From NCBI RefSeq assembly GCF_033472595.1, contig NZ_CP137642.1, positions 496,001 to 560,000 on the forward strand: a stretch of DNA of 64,000 nucleotides, given 5' to 3'. Position numbers and translations under genes: made by a program. Each line of letters starts with the position of its first letter. Position 1 is the first letter of the stretch. Shown piece after piece: positions 16,641 to 24,360 of the stretch. The notes under the pieces are model-generated. The model ran no database searches. It was not told the DNA's origin and saw nothing but the letters and a program-made list of their open reading frames with translations. The DNA comes from Methanoculleus receptaculi (lineage in GTDB: Archaea; Halobacteriota; Methanomicrobia; Methanomicrobiales; Methanoculleaceae).

Positions 16641-18628
16641 TGAAGCGGATCGGTCTCACCCTCTTCATCCTCCTCCTCTGTGTCGTCTCGTGCGGCGCTT
16701 ATCCGCTGAACACGGATGACCCCGGCATCCAGGCCTCGGTTGATTATATCCGTGGTTGCCAGAAGAGTGACGGCGGTTTCGGGGAGATCGGGCGCGAGAG
16801 CAGCCCAGGCACGACATCGTGGGTGATAATGGCAGCCGTCGCTGCTGGCGAAGATCCGCGGAACTGGGCGAACGGAGGAAACTCGACCCTTGACTACCTC
16901 CGCTCGATGAACGACGAGATCCTGGCAAAAGGAGGAACCGTAGATATCGCCCGCACCATCCTGACTCTGGTCGCGATCGGAGAGGATCCACACGCTTTTT
17001 GCGGGACTGACCACGTCACGGAACTGAAATCTCGGGTAAAACCTGATGGCCAGGCAGGAGATCACGTTTACACGACCATCTGGACGATCATAGCCCTGGC
17101 TTCGGTCGGCGAAGATACCGATTCGTCGGCCGAATGGCTGATAGCCAGGCAGAACACCGACGGTGGATTTCCCTGGACGCAGGGTGCTGAAAGCGACCCG
17201 GACGATACCGGTGCCGCGCTTGAAGCCCTCGCAGCGGCAGGCGTCTCCAGCGATGCGACTGTGGTGCAGAACGCCCTCGCCTACCTGAAAGGAATGCAGC
17301 AGGATGACGGCGGGTTCCATTACGGCGGGACGAGTGCTACAAACGCTGCCTCCGATGCCTGGGTTATCCAGGGTATCGTCGCCGCAGGAGACAACCCCGC
17401 CGAGTGGGTGGTGGGGGAGAGGGATGTGGTTGAGCACCTCCTCGGGCTCCAGAACCCAGATGGATCGTTTCGCTACACCGCCTACGTTACAGACAGTCCC
17501 TGCCGGATGACGGCAAGCGCGATACCTGCACTCCTTGGAATGCCCTACCCCATAACATCTGCACAGGTTCAGCAGCCGCAATCCTCCACCCAGGAACCAC
17601 GCGCAACGACTGTTCCCCTGGCCACGACCCCAACCGCGATCCCAACCGTTACAACCGCTCCGGTGGTGATGGATAACAGCCAGAGATCCGTTACAGTAAC
17701 CGATGACTTCGGGGAGATCATCACCATCCGGGGAACCCCGCAGAGGATCGTATCGCTTGCCCCATCAAACACCGAGATACTTTATGCTCTCGGGCTTGAG
17801 GACCGCGTGGTCGCCGTCACCGACTACTGCAACTACCCTCCCGAAGCGGCAGATAAACCCCAGGTCGGCGGCTACAGCACCACCAACATCGAGAAGGTGA
17901 TCGCAGCGGAACCGGATCTGGTCCTCGCCGCTTTCGGGAATACCGAGGATGTTGTCAACCGTCTGCGGTCTCTGGGGCTAACTGTTGTCTCCCTCAACCC
18001 GCTGACGGTCGAAGACGTCCTGCACGACATCGAACTTGTCGGTGTGGTGACCGGCCAGGAGGAAGAGGCCTCGACGCTCGTTGGGGAACTCCAGGCCCGT
18101 GTAGAGGCGGTGACCGGGAAGACTGAGACACTGGAGGAAAAACCATCGGTCACCCATGTCGTCTGGTACGACCCGATCTGGGTCAGCGGCAGGGATACGT
18201 TCCAGGACGAGGTGATCAGGATGGCCGGGGGTGTTAACGTATTCGATCAGGTCGATGGATGGGGTATCGTCAGCCTTGAAGAGTTTATCGTCATGGATCC
18301 GGATTACATCCTGGTCAGTTCCGGAGACGGTATGAGTGAGAGGGGGCGCGATATCGTCTATGACTACTTCATGAATGAACCACGGATGCAGGAACTCACC
18401 GCAGTCAGGAACGGCCGCGTCTACGTCATCGATGCTGACGCCGTCAGCCGCGGAGGGCCGAGGATCGTGGACGCGCTGGAAGAGGTGGCGGCCATTCTCC
18501 ACCCTGACCAATTTGAGACGGTCAGCCCGAAAGAGACCACCGTGGCCCGGTCGCCGGGTTTCAACGTGATCACTCTTGCCTGTGCGCTCCTTGTTCTTCT
18601 CCTGGTCCATGAAAGAGGCAGGAAGTGA
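16640..18628 (+). CDS. Alpha/alpha-barrel (transcobalamin/prenyltransferase-like) fused to BtuF-type binding domain
   Basis: 662 residues. Signal peptide 1-20. Residues about 25-305 form prenyltransferase-type alpha-barrel repeats, recognised by recurrent DGGFGEIG, TDGGFPWTQG, DDGGFHYGG and NPDGSFRYT followed by helices such as TGAALEALAAAG. The same fold makes the N-terminal half of transcobalamin and intrinsic factor. A Pro/Thr/Gln linker leads to a complete BtuF domain (about 345-630; RIVSLAPSNTEILYALG, VVWYDPIWVSGRD), then a C-terminal anchor helix. ATG 16640 overlaps the upstream stop. The barrel may hand ligand to the fused BtuF domain, which delivers it to the permease; inference from domain order and operon. 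Confidence 0.82.
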   Translation: MKRIGLTLFILLLCVVSCGAYPLNTDDPGIQASVDYIRGCQKSDGGFGEIGRESSPGTTSWVIMAAVAAGEDPRNWANGGNSTLDYLRSMNDEILAKGGTVDIARTILTLVAIGEDPHAFCGTDHVTELKSRVKPDGQAGDHVYTTIWTIIALASVGEDTDSSAEWLIARQNTDGGFPWTQGAESDPDDTGAALEALAAAGVSSDATVVQNALAYLKGMQQDDGGFHYGGTSATNAASDAWVIQGIVAAGDNPAEWVVGERDVVEHLLGLQNPDGSFRYTAYVTDSPCRMTASAIPALLGMPYPITSAQVQQPQSSTQEPRATTVPLATTPTAIPTVTTAPVVMDNSQRSVTVTDDFGEIITIRGTPQRIVSLAPSNTEILYALGLEDRVVAVTDYCNYPPEAADKPQVGGYSTTNIEKVIAAEPDLVLAAFGNTEDVVNRLRSLGLTVVSLNPLTVEDVLHDIELVGVVTGQEEEASTLVGELQARVEAVTGKTETLEEKPSVTHVVWYDPIWVSGRDTFQDEVIRMAGGVNVFDQVDGWGIVSLEEFIVMDPDYILVSSGDGMSERGRDIVYDYFMNEPRMQELTAVRNGRVYVIDADAVSRGGPRIVDALEEVAAILHPDQFETVSPKETTVARSPGFNVITLACALLVLLLVHERGRK

Positions 18629-18634
18629 TGCAGC

Positions 18635-19774
18635 GTGCGGCAGAGTCTAACCCTTACCTTGCTTTTTGCTGTTCTTGCTGTTCTTGCTGTTCTTGCGCTC
18701 GGCAGTCTCGTCTACCCGGTTGCCGGGCAGGAGATATCCGGCAGCGAGGTCTGGCTGTCCGGGGTTGGAGACCCGGTTATGGCGGTTGCACTCTCAGAGG
18801 ATGGTCTATACAGTCCTGTCATCACGGAATGGAATATCTACGTCTATGATCAGAACGCTACGGTTCTCTGGCGTTACCCGGTGTCCCATGGCGAGAGTGT
18901 GGCCATCTCATCAGACAGCGAACGCGTCGTTGCCGCCGGTGACCATCTTCTGCTGTTTGACCGGGAAGGAAACATCATATGGCGCTATAAACCGGATTCC
19001 CGCATCCGGGACGTTGCTCTCACCGCTGACGGACGGACCATCTGCACGGCAACTGATGCCGGCCTCTGTGTCTTCTCCCTGAACAAGGAGCGAACGGTCG
19101 CTAACGTCTCCTGGACGTTTGAGGCGGAAGACCGGATCAAAAGTGTATCGGTCGATGGCGGGGGTACGGGTACCGTTGCCGGCGGGGCCGCGGGTGATGT
19201 ATACTTCCTCAGCGGGGATGGGCGCCTCCTCTGGACGTACAGAACGGGTAATGGCGGAATCAAGGCGGTCATCTCCCGCGACGGATCGACGGTTGCCGCA
19301 GCATCCAGCCAGCAGGTGATCCTCCTGAATCGAAACGGACAGCTCCTCTGGAAGTCTTCGGTGCCAGGGAGGATCGTCGATGTTGCGATCTCCAGAGACG
19401 GTTCGACTCTTCTCCTGGCAAACGGAGGTGTTGCAGTCTTCAACCGGAGCGGAGAGAACATATGGACGTACGCAACAGAAGAGGATATCGGGTCGGTCTC
19501 CGCTCCATCTGCGAGTATGCAATTTCTAACCGGCGCGTTCGACGGGAGTGTATCGTTCTTTGTGCTGCAACCAGAAACCATCTCATGCGGGACACCGGAT
19601 GATACTTTATCTAACGCCGTCACCGCTGCCGCCGAACCATCTCAAACCAGCGTCGCACCCCCTCAGGGGCAAACAACCTCACAACAGGAGGGGATGGCAC
19701 TCTCCCCGACAACGCCGGTTGCTGTGGTTGCATCTGCTGCTGCCCTGATCTGGTTGCGAAGAGAGGGACGGTAG
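18635..19774 (+). CDS. Anchored beta-propeller surface protein
   Basis: 379 residues from GTG 18635, with AGGAAG 9 bases upstream and 6 bases after the previous stop. Signal peptide 1-30 contains the repeated AVLAVLAVLAL. Residues about 40-320 form WD40/PQQ-like blades (LLLFDREGNIIWRYKPD, VYFLSGDGRLLWTYRTG, VAVFNRSGENIWTYA), then a Ser/Thr/Gln-rich linker and a C-terminal helix (TPVAVVASAAALIWLRREG). It is co-directional with the two preceding surface proteins and probably belongs to the same assembly. No ligand can be inferred from sequence; propellers often mediate protein contacts. Confidence 0.75.
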   Translation: MRQSLTLTLLFAVLAVLAVLALGSLVYPVAGQEISGSEVWLSGVGDPVMAVALSEDGLYSPVITEWNIYVYDQNATVLWRYPVSHGESVAISSDSERVVAAGDHLLLFDREGNIIWRYKPDSRIRDVALTADGRTICTATDAGLCVFSLNKERTVANVSWTFEAEDRIKSVSVDGGGTGTVAGGAAGDVYFLSGDGRLLWTYRTGNGGIKAVISRDGSTVAAASSQQVILLNRNGQLLWKSSVPGRIVDVAISRDGSTLLLANGGVAVFNRSGENIWTYATEEDIGSVSAPSASMQFLTGAFDGSVSFFVLQPETISCGTPDDTLSNAVTAAAEPSQTSVAPPQGQTTSQQEGMALSPTTPVAVVASAAALIWLRREGR

Positions 19775-19787
19775 GCCCTTGTTCTCT

Positions 19788-20531
19788 ATGCCCACACTGA
19801 ATTCTATCGGCTGCTCAACCTGGTGCCTGATGGACCGGTCACTTGAGGAGGCGCTGGATGCGATCTCCAGCCTCACAGGTTGTGCGGAGATCCTCTCTGA
19901 CAGCCTTCACTCCCTCTTCGTATCTGAAGAAGCCTGCCATTCATTTGATCTGCAGTATACGGTTCACGCCCCTACAGGTGATATAAATATAGCATCCGAG
20001 AACGAGCGCCTCCGGAAGGCGGCCATCCAGGTCATCGGGGACCTCGCGGAGGTCTGTGATCGTATCGGCGCTGTGAGACTGGTCATTCATCCCGGGCACG
20101 TCTGGGAGGAGGAAAGGCGCGGTGCCGCACAACGGGCCCTCGATCGGTCGCTTGACGACCTTGCCGCGATGCAGCAGGAGGTAAACGTAAGGTTTGCCGT
20201 CGAGAACATGGGGACGTGGGATGTCTGTTTCTTCAGGGAACCGGATTTCCTCGGCCGTCTTGCCGATACTGGACTGGGTTTTGCCCTCGATGTGGGCCAC
20301 GCCCACGCAAACGGCAACCTGGAAACATTCCTGGAACTGGGGGGAGCGATCCACGTTCACCTGCACGACAACTGCGGCAACCGGGATGACCACCTGGCAT
20401 GCGGTGAGGGGAACATCGATTTTCGTCGCGTGCTGGCAGCCGTCCCGGCGGGCGCCACGAAAGTTCTCGAACCGGTCTCGTTTCAACAGTTCGAGCAAAG
20501 CCTCGATTACCTGGAGCGTCTCACCCCCTGA
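19788..20531 (+). CDS. Sugar phosphate isomerase/epimerase-like TIM-barrel protein
   Basis: 247 residues with xylose-isomerase-like (AP-endonuclease 2) features: TVHAPTGDINIA, RLVIHPGHVW, VRFAVENMG, GFALDVGHAHANG and IHVHLHDN, which supply the conserved His, Glu and Asp metal ligands. Start ATG 19788 follows the surface-protein stop by 13 bases; a TTG at 19779 is less likely. The substrate is unknown: enzymes of this fold in methanogens act on sugars or are uncharacterised. No pathway context is visible; it may simply be the last gene of the transcript. Confidence 0.75.
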   Translation: MPTLNSIGCSTWCLMDRSLEEALDAISSLTGCAEILSDSLHSLFVSEEACHSFDLQYTVHAPTGDINIASENERLRKAAIQVIGDLAEVCDRIGAVRLVIHPGHVWEEERRGAAQRALDRSLDDLAAMQQEVNVRFAVENMGTWDVCFFREPDFLGRLADTGLGFALDVGHAHANGNLETFLELGGAIHVHLHDNCGNRDDHLACGEGNIDFRRVLAAVPAGATKVLEPVSFQQFEQSLDYLERLTP

Positions 20532-20535
20532 ACGC

Positions 20536-20934
20536 TCACGGCTCCAGCCCGACCAGATTTTTCACCGCCAGAAAAAACTCCCTGAACTCCTTTGAGACGT
20601 TGGGCCCGGTTGAGGCCGGGTACGCGTCTGCGCCCTGCACGACGATCTTTTGCCCGTCTAACTCTATCTTGAGGTACCAGTAGGTGACGTCGCAGCAGGA
20701 GTGGGCGGAGAGGTACTGCGGTTCCCACTCCCTGACACCCAGGCGGTCGACGGTCTCCCGGAACCGCGCCCATTCCTCCGGGGTGGGCGTTGCCTCCATA
20801 ATCACTCCTGAATAACTGCCGTTGGATGCCCATTCGTAGAGGAGCCGGCCGCCAACGAGTCTGACATAGAGGGAGGGGCCGGCGCTCCCGCCAAGGTAGA
20901 ACTCAAACGCCCCCGGTGGGGCAGCATCGTGCAT
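20536..20934 (-). CDS. Hypothetical protein, 132 residues
   Basis: Soluble, acidic protein without membrane segment. Features are FEFYLGGSAGPSLYVRLVGG, a Cys pair in SAHSCCDVTYWYL and a C-terminal FREFFLAVKNLVG helix. Family not recognised. Its stop is 4 bases from the convergent isomerase gene. An ECF-T remnant lies just upstream on the same strand. Confidence 0.6.
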   Translation of the reverse strand: MHDAAPPGAFEFYLGGSAGPSLYVRLVGGRLLYEWASNGSYSGVIMEATPTPEEWARFRETVDRLGVREWEPQYLSAHSCCDVTYWYLKIELDGQKIVVQGADAYPASTGPNVSKEFREFFLAVKNLVGLEP

Positions 20935-20942
20935 ATTCCTTG

Positions 20943-21270
20943 TTATGCGATCAGCACGGCCAAATACCCGACGACCGCAACACCCATGCAGCAGATCCCG
21001 GCGTAATCAGCCCTTCCCGGAGAGAGTTCACGCACCGGTGTCTGTTTTCCCGAGTGGTAACCCCGCAGGTCAATGGTCAGCCCGAGAACCGTTGCTTTCC
21101 CCAGGGCGTTCGAGACCAGCGGGATGATGATGGGAAAGAGCCCTCTTACCTTCCCAGCAACACCCTTTCCGGGGTTGTAGGCGCGGGCGAGCTGCGCCTC
21201 GTGGATCCGTTTTGCCTCAAGCTGGAGGCTCGGGATGAACCGCCGTGCCAGGGCCGGGAGACCGGACTTT
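20943..21270 (-). pseudogene. ECF transporter T component (CbiQ/EcfT-like), C-terminal remnant
   Basis: The minus strand reads SGLPALARRFIPSLQLEAKR, then IHEAQLARAYNPG, GLFPIIIPLVSNALGKATVL, GLTIDLRGYHSGKQTPVREL and a last membrane helix before TAA at 20943-20945. These are the coupling-helix and C-terminal blocks of the membrane subunit of energy-coupling-factor (cobalt/nickel/vitamin) importers. The N-terminal ~150 residues are missing: upstream of 21270 the similarity ends and no start is available. Dead by truncation. Confidence 0.75.
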
Positions 21271-21701
21271 CAGAATGACTCTAACCTGAAACCGACGGAA
21301 ACCTGCTCCCATATCCTGGCGTGCCACTGGGAGATCTCTCTCACCGATCAAACAGGCAGGAGGCCCACCCCTTTAGGTGGGTAGTTGACAAAATTGGGTG
21401 GGTAGTTGACAAAACCCCCACTCACCCCCGGACACCAGACGCTCAGGCGGTCTGCGGTGATACAGGCTTCTGGGGGGTCTGTCGCCCATTGCAACGATTA
21501 TCAGGCCGGGGCGCAGCCTGGGGATGTTGACCTCGAATCGGGTCTCAAGACTCCTGGCAGACCGCCGGGTGCTCCACCGCATCTACCCGTGCCCCCCAGG
21601 TCCCCGTCGCGCGAGAGCCGATTGTTTCTTCTGCTGCCAGCCGCCAGAAGAGGAGAGGCACCGGCCTGGCCGGGGGGCGGCAAACCCTGTTCACCCCCTT
21701 C
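21271..21701. other. Decayed spacer with IS605-like hairpin ends
   Basis: No intact gene. Bases 21364-21381 form CCCACC-loop-GGTGGG followed by TAGTTGAC (to 21389), and GGTGGGTAGTTGAC recurs at 21397-21410. This looks like right ends of IS200/IS605-type elements ending in TTGAC. On the minus strand between about 21590 and 21450 two frames together read protein-like sequence (TWGARVDAVEHPAV, then SLETRFEVNIPRLRPGLIIV), probably a frameshifted gene remnant that I cannot identify. Confidence 0.45.
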
Positions 21702-22691
21702 TCAAGGAACGGCGTGCCCGGCACTGGCGTAAGCCTCAACAAGTTGCCGGGTGGTCTCCTTCGGCTCACCTGGCCCCGGGTTGAAGCGTGCCCCATCGAG
21801 AGCGGCGATGATAGATCCTATTGCCGCCGGGTGCGAGACGCTATAGCCACCCTCGAGCACGAGGGCGAGCGCCCCATCGTATACTTCAAGAAGCATCGCG
21901 GTCAGCGCCCCGAAGTCTTCTGGCCGTAGGAGCAGCGACGCGAGCGGGTCATCAAAGAGCGCGTCCTGCCCTGCCGAGACCACCAGAGCGTCCGGTTCGA
22001 ACCTTGCAAGTGCCGGGGCAAATACCCTCCGGAAGACAATGGCGTAGTCGGCGCCGGTTGAACCTGCCACAACCGGCAGGTTGATGGTATACCCGGCACC
22101 CCGGCCGGCACCCCGTTCTTCCGGCCACCCCGTTCCGGGAAAGATCCCTGCCTGGTGAACCGAGCAGTATAAAACCCGATCCGTGGTGTAAAACGCCGCC
22201 TGCGTCCCGTTCCCGTGGTGCACATCCCAGTCCACTATAGCAACCCGCTCGACCTCACGGAGCGCCTTTGCCACGGCGATAGCGATGTTGTTGAAGAGGC
22301 AGAACCCCATTGCTCGATCCGGTGTGGCGTGATGCCCCGGTGGTCGGACTAGAGCAAAACAGTGCTCACCCTCGAGCGCCCGTTCCACCGCCTGCCACGC
22401 ACCCCCAGCCGCGTACAGGGCGGCGTCGAACGACCCGGCGGTGATGTAGGTGTCCGGGTCGAGGTAGAGGGCGCGTCCTGGTGGGAGAGCGCGGCAGAGC
22501 TGCCGCAGGGTCTCGATATGCCGCTCCGTGTGCACCAGGGCGAGGTCGCCGGGTGCCGCTCTCACCGGCGCGATGCAATCTGTTCCGGCCGGCACCCCGG
22601 TCAGCGCGGCATCGAGGCGTGCCTGCGACTCGGGATGGCCGGGGTCGTCGTGGCCTGAGAAGACATCACCTGTCACGACCGTGCAGGGCAT
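21702..22691 (-). CDS. Histone deacetylase family protein
   Basis: 329 residues with all hallmark blocks of the arginase/deacetylase fold: DPGHPESQARLD, ALVRPPGHHATPDRAMGFCL (the His-His charge relay), VAIVDWDVHHGNGTQAAFY (Asp/His zinc ligands), DALVVSAGQDALFDDPL (Asp ligand, with Gln before it) and LALVLEGGYS. Likely acts on acetylated amines or acetyl-lysine in the cytoplasm; archaeal members are also acetylpolyamine hydrolases. The start is the only ATG before the conserved block. It runs in the same direction as larE, 85 bp downstream of it. Confidence 0.9.
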   Translation of the reverse strand: MPCTVVTGDVFSGHDDPGHPESQARLDAALTGVPAGTDCIAPVRAAPGDLALVHTERHIETLRQLCRALPPGRALYLDPDTYITAGSFDAALYAAGGAWQAVERALEGEHCFALVRPPGHHATPDRAMGFCLFNNIAIAVAKALREVERVAIVDWDVHHGNGTQAAFYTTDRVLYCSVHQAGIFPGTGWPEERGAGRGAGYTINLPVVAGSTGADYAIVFRRVFAPALARFEPDALVVSAGQDALFDDPLASLLLRPEDFGALTAMLLEVYDGALALVLEGGYSVSHPAAIGSIIAALDGARFNPGPGEPKETTRQLVEAYASAGHAVP

Positions 22692-22776
22692 GGCGGATCG
22701 ATGGTGGGTTGGCGGCCCCCGATATGAATCTTATCTGCCCGGAAGATCAGGCCTTCCAGATGCGCCCCGGATGCGT

Positions 22777-23595
22777 TCAGGGCCGGTGCAGATGTTCATT
22801 TGCCTCATCCATGCTCCCGCTGCGGTAGCCGGCGAGGTCAAGGGTGACGTAGACAAACCCCAGCCGGCGAAACTCCGCCGCTATATCGCGGCGCACCTCA
22901 AATAGCCGTGCCATCCCATCCTCCGGCACCTCGATCCTGGCAAGGCTGCCGTGCACCCTGACCCGCACCCCTGAGAAACCACGGTCGCAGAGTGCGTCCT
23001 CGGCCGCCTCAACCCTTGCAAGCGTCTCTTCTGTTACCTCGCTACCGTAGGGGATGCGGGTGGCAAGACAGGCTGCCGCCGGTCTGTTCCAGCAGGAGAG
23101 ACCGCACTCGCGAGCGATCCTCCGTATATCCTCTTTGGTTGCGCCCGCCTCGGCAAGGGGGTGACAGATCCCCTCCTCATCGCTGGCGGCAAGCCCCGGG
23201 CGGTACTCGCCAAGGTCGGAGAGGTTCGTCCCGTCTGCGATCGTCTCGATTCCCTCCAGTCTGGCAACCTCTTTGAGCAGCCGGAATGCCGCTTTCTTGC
23301 AGGTGTAACAGCGGTCAGCCCGGTTTTCCCGGAAGGTGGGGTCTGCAAGGATCGGGAACGCCACAACCTCCAGGGGAAGCCCGAGTTCCGCGGCGGTCTC
23401 TTTCGCCTTCTCGACCTCCCGCCGGGGGATGAGGGGGGAGTCCAGGAGAACACAGCGGACGCGCTCCCGACCCAGAGCCTGGACGGCCAGTGCCGCAAGA
23501 AGAGAGCTGTCGACGCCGCCGGAGAAGGCGATCAGCAGGCGTTCGTGCTTCATCAGGGCACCGATGATCATCTCCCTGCCGCACTCAGCCTCCAT
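22777..23595 (-). CDS. larE: ATP-dependent sacrificial sulfur transferase LarE-type
   Basis: 272 residues. PP-loop SGGVDSSLLAAL at about 25-36, then VRCVLLDSPLIPRREVEKA, ADRCYTCKKAAFRLL and IADGTNLSDLGEYRPGLAA are the LarE hallmarks. LarE transfers its own or a cluster-bound sulfur to the nicotinic-acid-derived pincer cofactor. The Cys in CYTCKK and another in GLSCWNRPAAACLATRIPYG suggest a cluster-bearing rather than a suicide LarE. ATG 23595 has GGGGAG 7-8 bases upstream; the longer frame overlaps the regulator gene. LarB and LarC are not in the window. Confidence 0.88.
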   Translation of the reverse strand: MEAECGREMIIGALMKHERLLIAFSGGVDSSLLAALAVQALGRERVRCVLLDSPLIPRREVEKAKETAAELGLPLEVVAFPILADPTFRENRADRCYTCKKAAFRLLKEVARLEGIETIADGTNLSDLGEYRPGLAASDEEGICHPLAEAGATKEDIRRIARECGLSCWNRPAAACLATRIPYGSEVTEETLARVEAAEDALCDRGFSGVRVRVHGSLARIEVPEDGMARLFEVRRDIAAEFRRLGFVYVTLDLAGYRSGSMDEANEHLHRP

Positions 23596-23608
23596 CGGCA
23601 CACTCCCC

Positions 23609-23932
23609 TCACGCATCCGTGCCACACGAGCCCTCGAGCAGGTTCTCCCCGCGGATCTGTATGCAGATCTCACAGATGCGGGATGCAAGGTCTTCAACCC
23701 GGTTGTCCTTGAGGTAACGGCCAAGCCGGCTTAGCGGGCCTCTTGCATCGCCCTCAAAGACGATCCGGTAACCGCGTTTACCGGTGCGGTAATGGGAGAT
23801 TGCCGGGGGCGTCATCTCCAGGAGGCGGGCGGCCTCCATCCGGGAGACCCCGAGAGCAATGAACTCTTCCGCGATTGCGGCACGAAGTGCAGGCAGAACG
23901 TTCCATACAACCGACTGGCAGGGAAGTTTCAT
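23609..23932 (-). CDS. HTH transcriptional regulator (XRE-like, COG2522 type)
   Basis: 107 residues. A helix-turn-helix is visible at about 25-60 (EEFIALGVSRMEAARLLEM, then TPPAISHYRTGKRG). The C-terminal part has a Cys pair, SRICEICIQIRGEN, possibly a metal or redox site. Small archaeal regulators of this type occur next to larE-like genes, and larE starts 13 bases after this stop, so they form one operon. A palindrome in the divergent promoter region may be its binding site. Confidence 0.78.
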   Translation of the reverse strand: MKLPCQSVVWNVLPALRAAIAEEFIALGVSRMEAARLLEMTPPAISHYRTGKRGYRIVFEGDARGPLSRLGRYLKDNRVEDLASRICEICIQIRGENLLEGSCGTDA

Positions 23933-23941
23933 GATACCATA

Positions 23942-23990
23942 ACTCGTAGTTGTTCGAGAGTACCACCAGTGATGTTAACAATTGTTAATC
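23942..23990. promoter_or_regulatory. Divergent promoter with palindromic operator candidate
   Basis: Between the regulator (minus) and the MoaD-like gene (plus) lies a perfect 14-bp palindrome, TTAACAATTGTTAA, at 23975-23988. A second imperfect inverted repeat, ACTCG...CGAGAGT, lies at 23942-23961. Their place between a regulator and the divergent gene fits autoregulation; the palindrome also has TATA-like content. Confidence 0.45.
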
Positions 23991-24041
23991 TGCCTCCAGG
24001 AGAAGAAATACCTTTGTGCATGGTTCGGGTGAGGTGAGGAT

Positions 24042-24320
24042 ATGAGGCTCAGCGTGAAGGCATTTGCCAGGTTCAGGGAGATCCTGGGGAGTGAGTTCTC
24101 TATCGATCTCCCGGACGGAGCGCAGATGGAAGCGGTTCTCGCCGTCCTCAGGGAACGTGCCGGTGACGAGGCCGTTGCGGTCTTCGATGAGACGGGGAGA
24201 CTCCGGCCGCATGTCATACTGATGCTGAACGGGAAACGGGCAAACAGGAACGATATCGGGTCTCTCGCCCTTGAGGATGGAGACGAGATTGCCCTCTTCC
24301 CGCCGGTTGCTGGAGGATGA
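24042..24320 (+). CDS. MoaD/ThiS-family sulfur carrier or SAMP
   Basis: 92 residues, beta-grasp fold: MRLSVKAFARFREILG, then SIDLPDGAQMEAVLAVLRER, ILMLNGKRANRN, DGDEIALFPPVAGG. The C-terminal Gly-Gly is the residue pair that is adenylated and thiocarboxylated by E1-like enzymes. It could be MoaD for molybdopterin synthesis (Fwd needs Mo/W-pterin) or a ubiquitin-like SAMP protein modifier; sequence alone does not decide. TGATGA double stop. The divergent larE operon, another sulfur-transfer gene, is suggestive. Confidence 0.85.
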   Translation: MRLSVKAFARFREILGSEFSIDLPDGAQMEAVLAVLRERAGDEAVAVFDETGRLRPHVILMLNGKRANRNDIGSLALEDGDEIALFPPVAGG

Positions 24321-24360
24321 TGAACCTTTTTCCCCGGCCGGAGATATGTGTTCGATAGCC

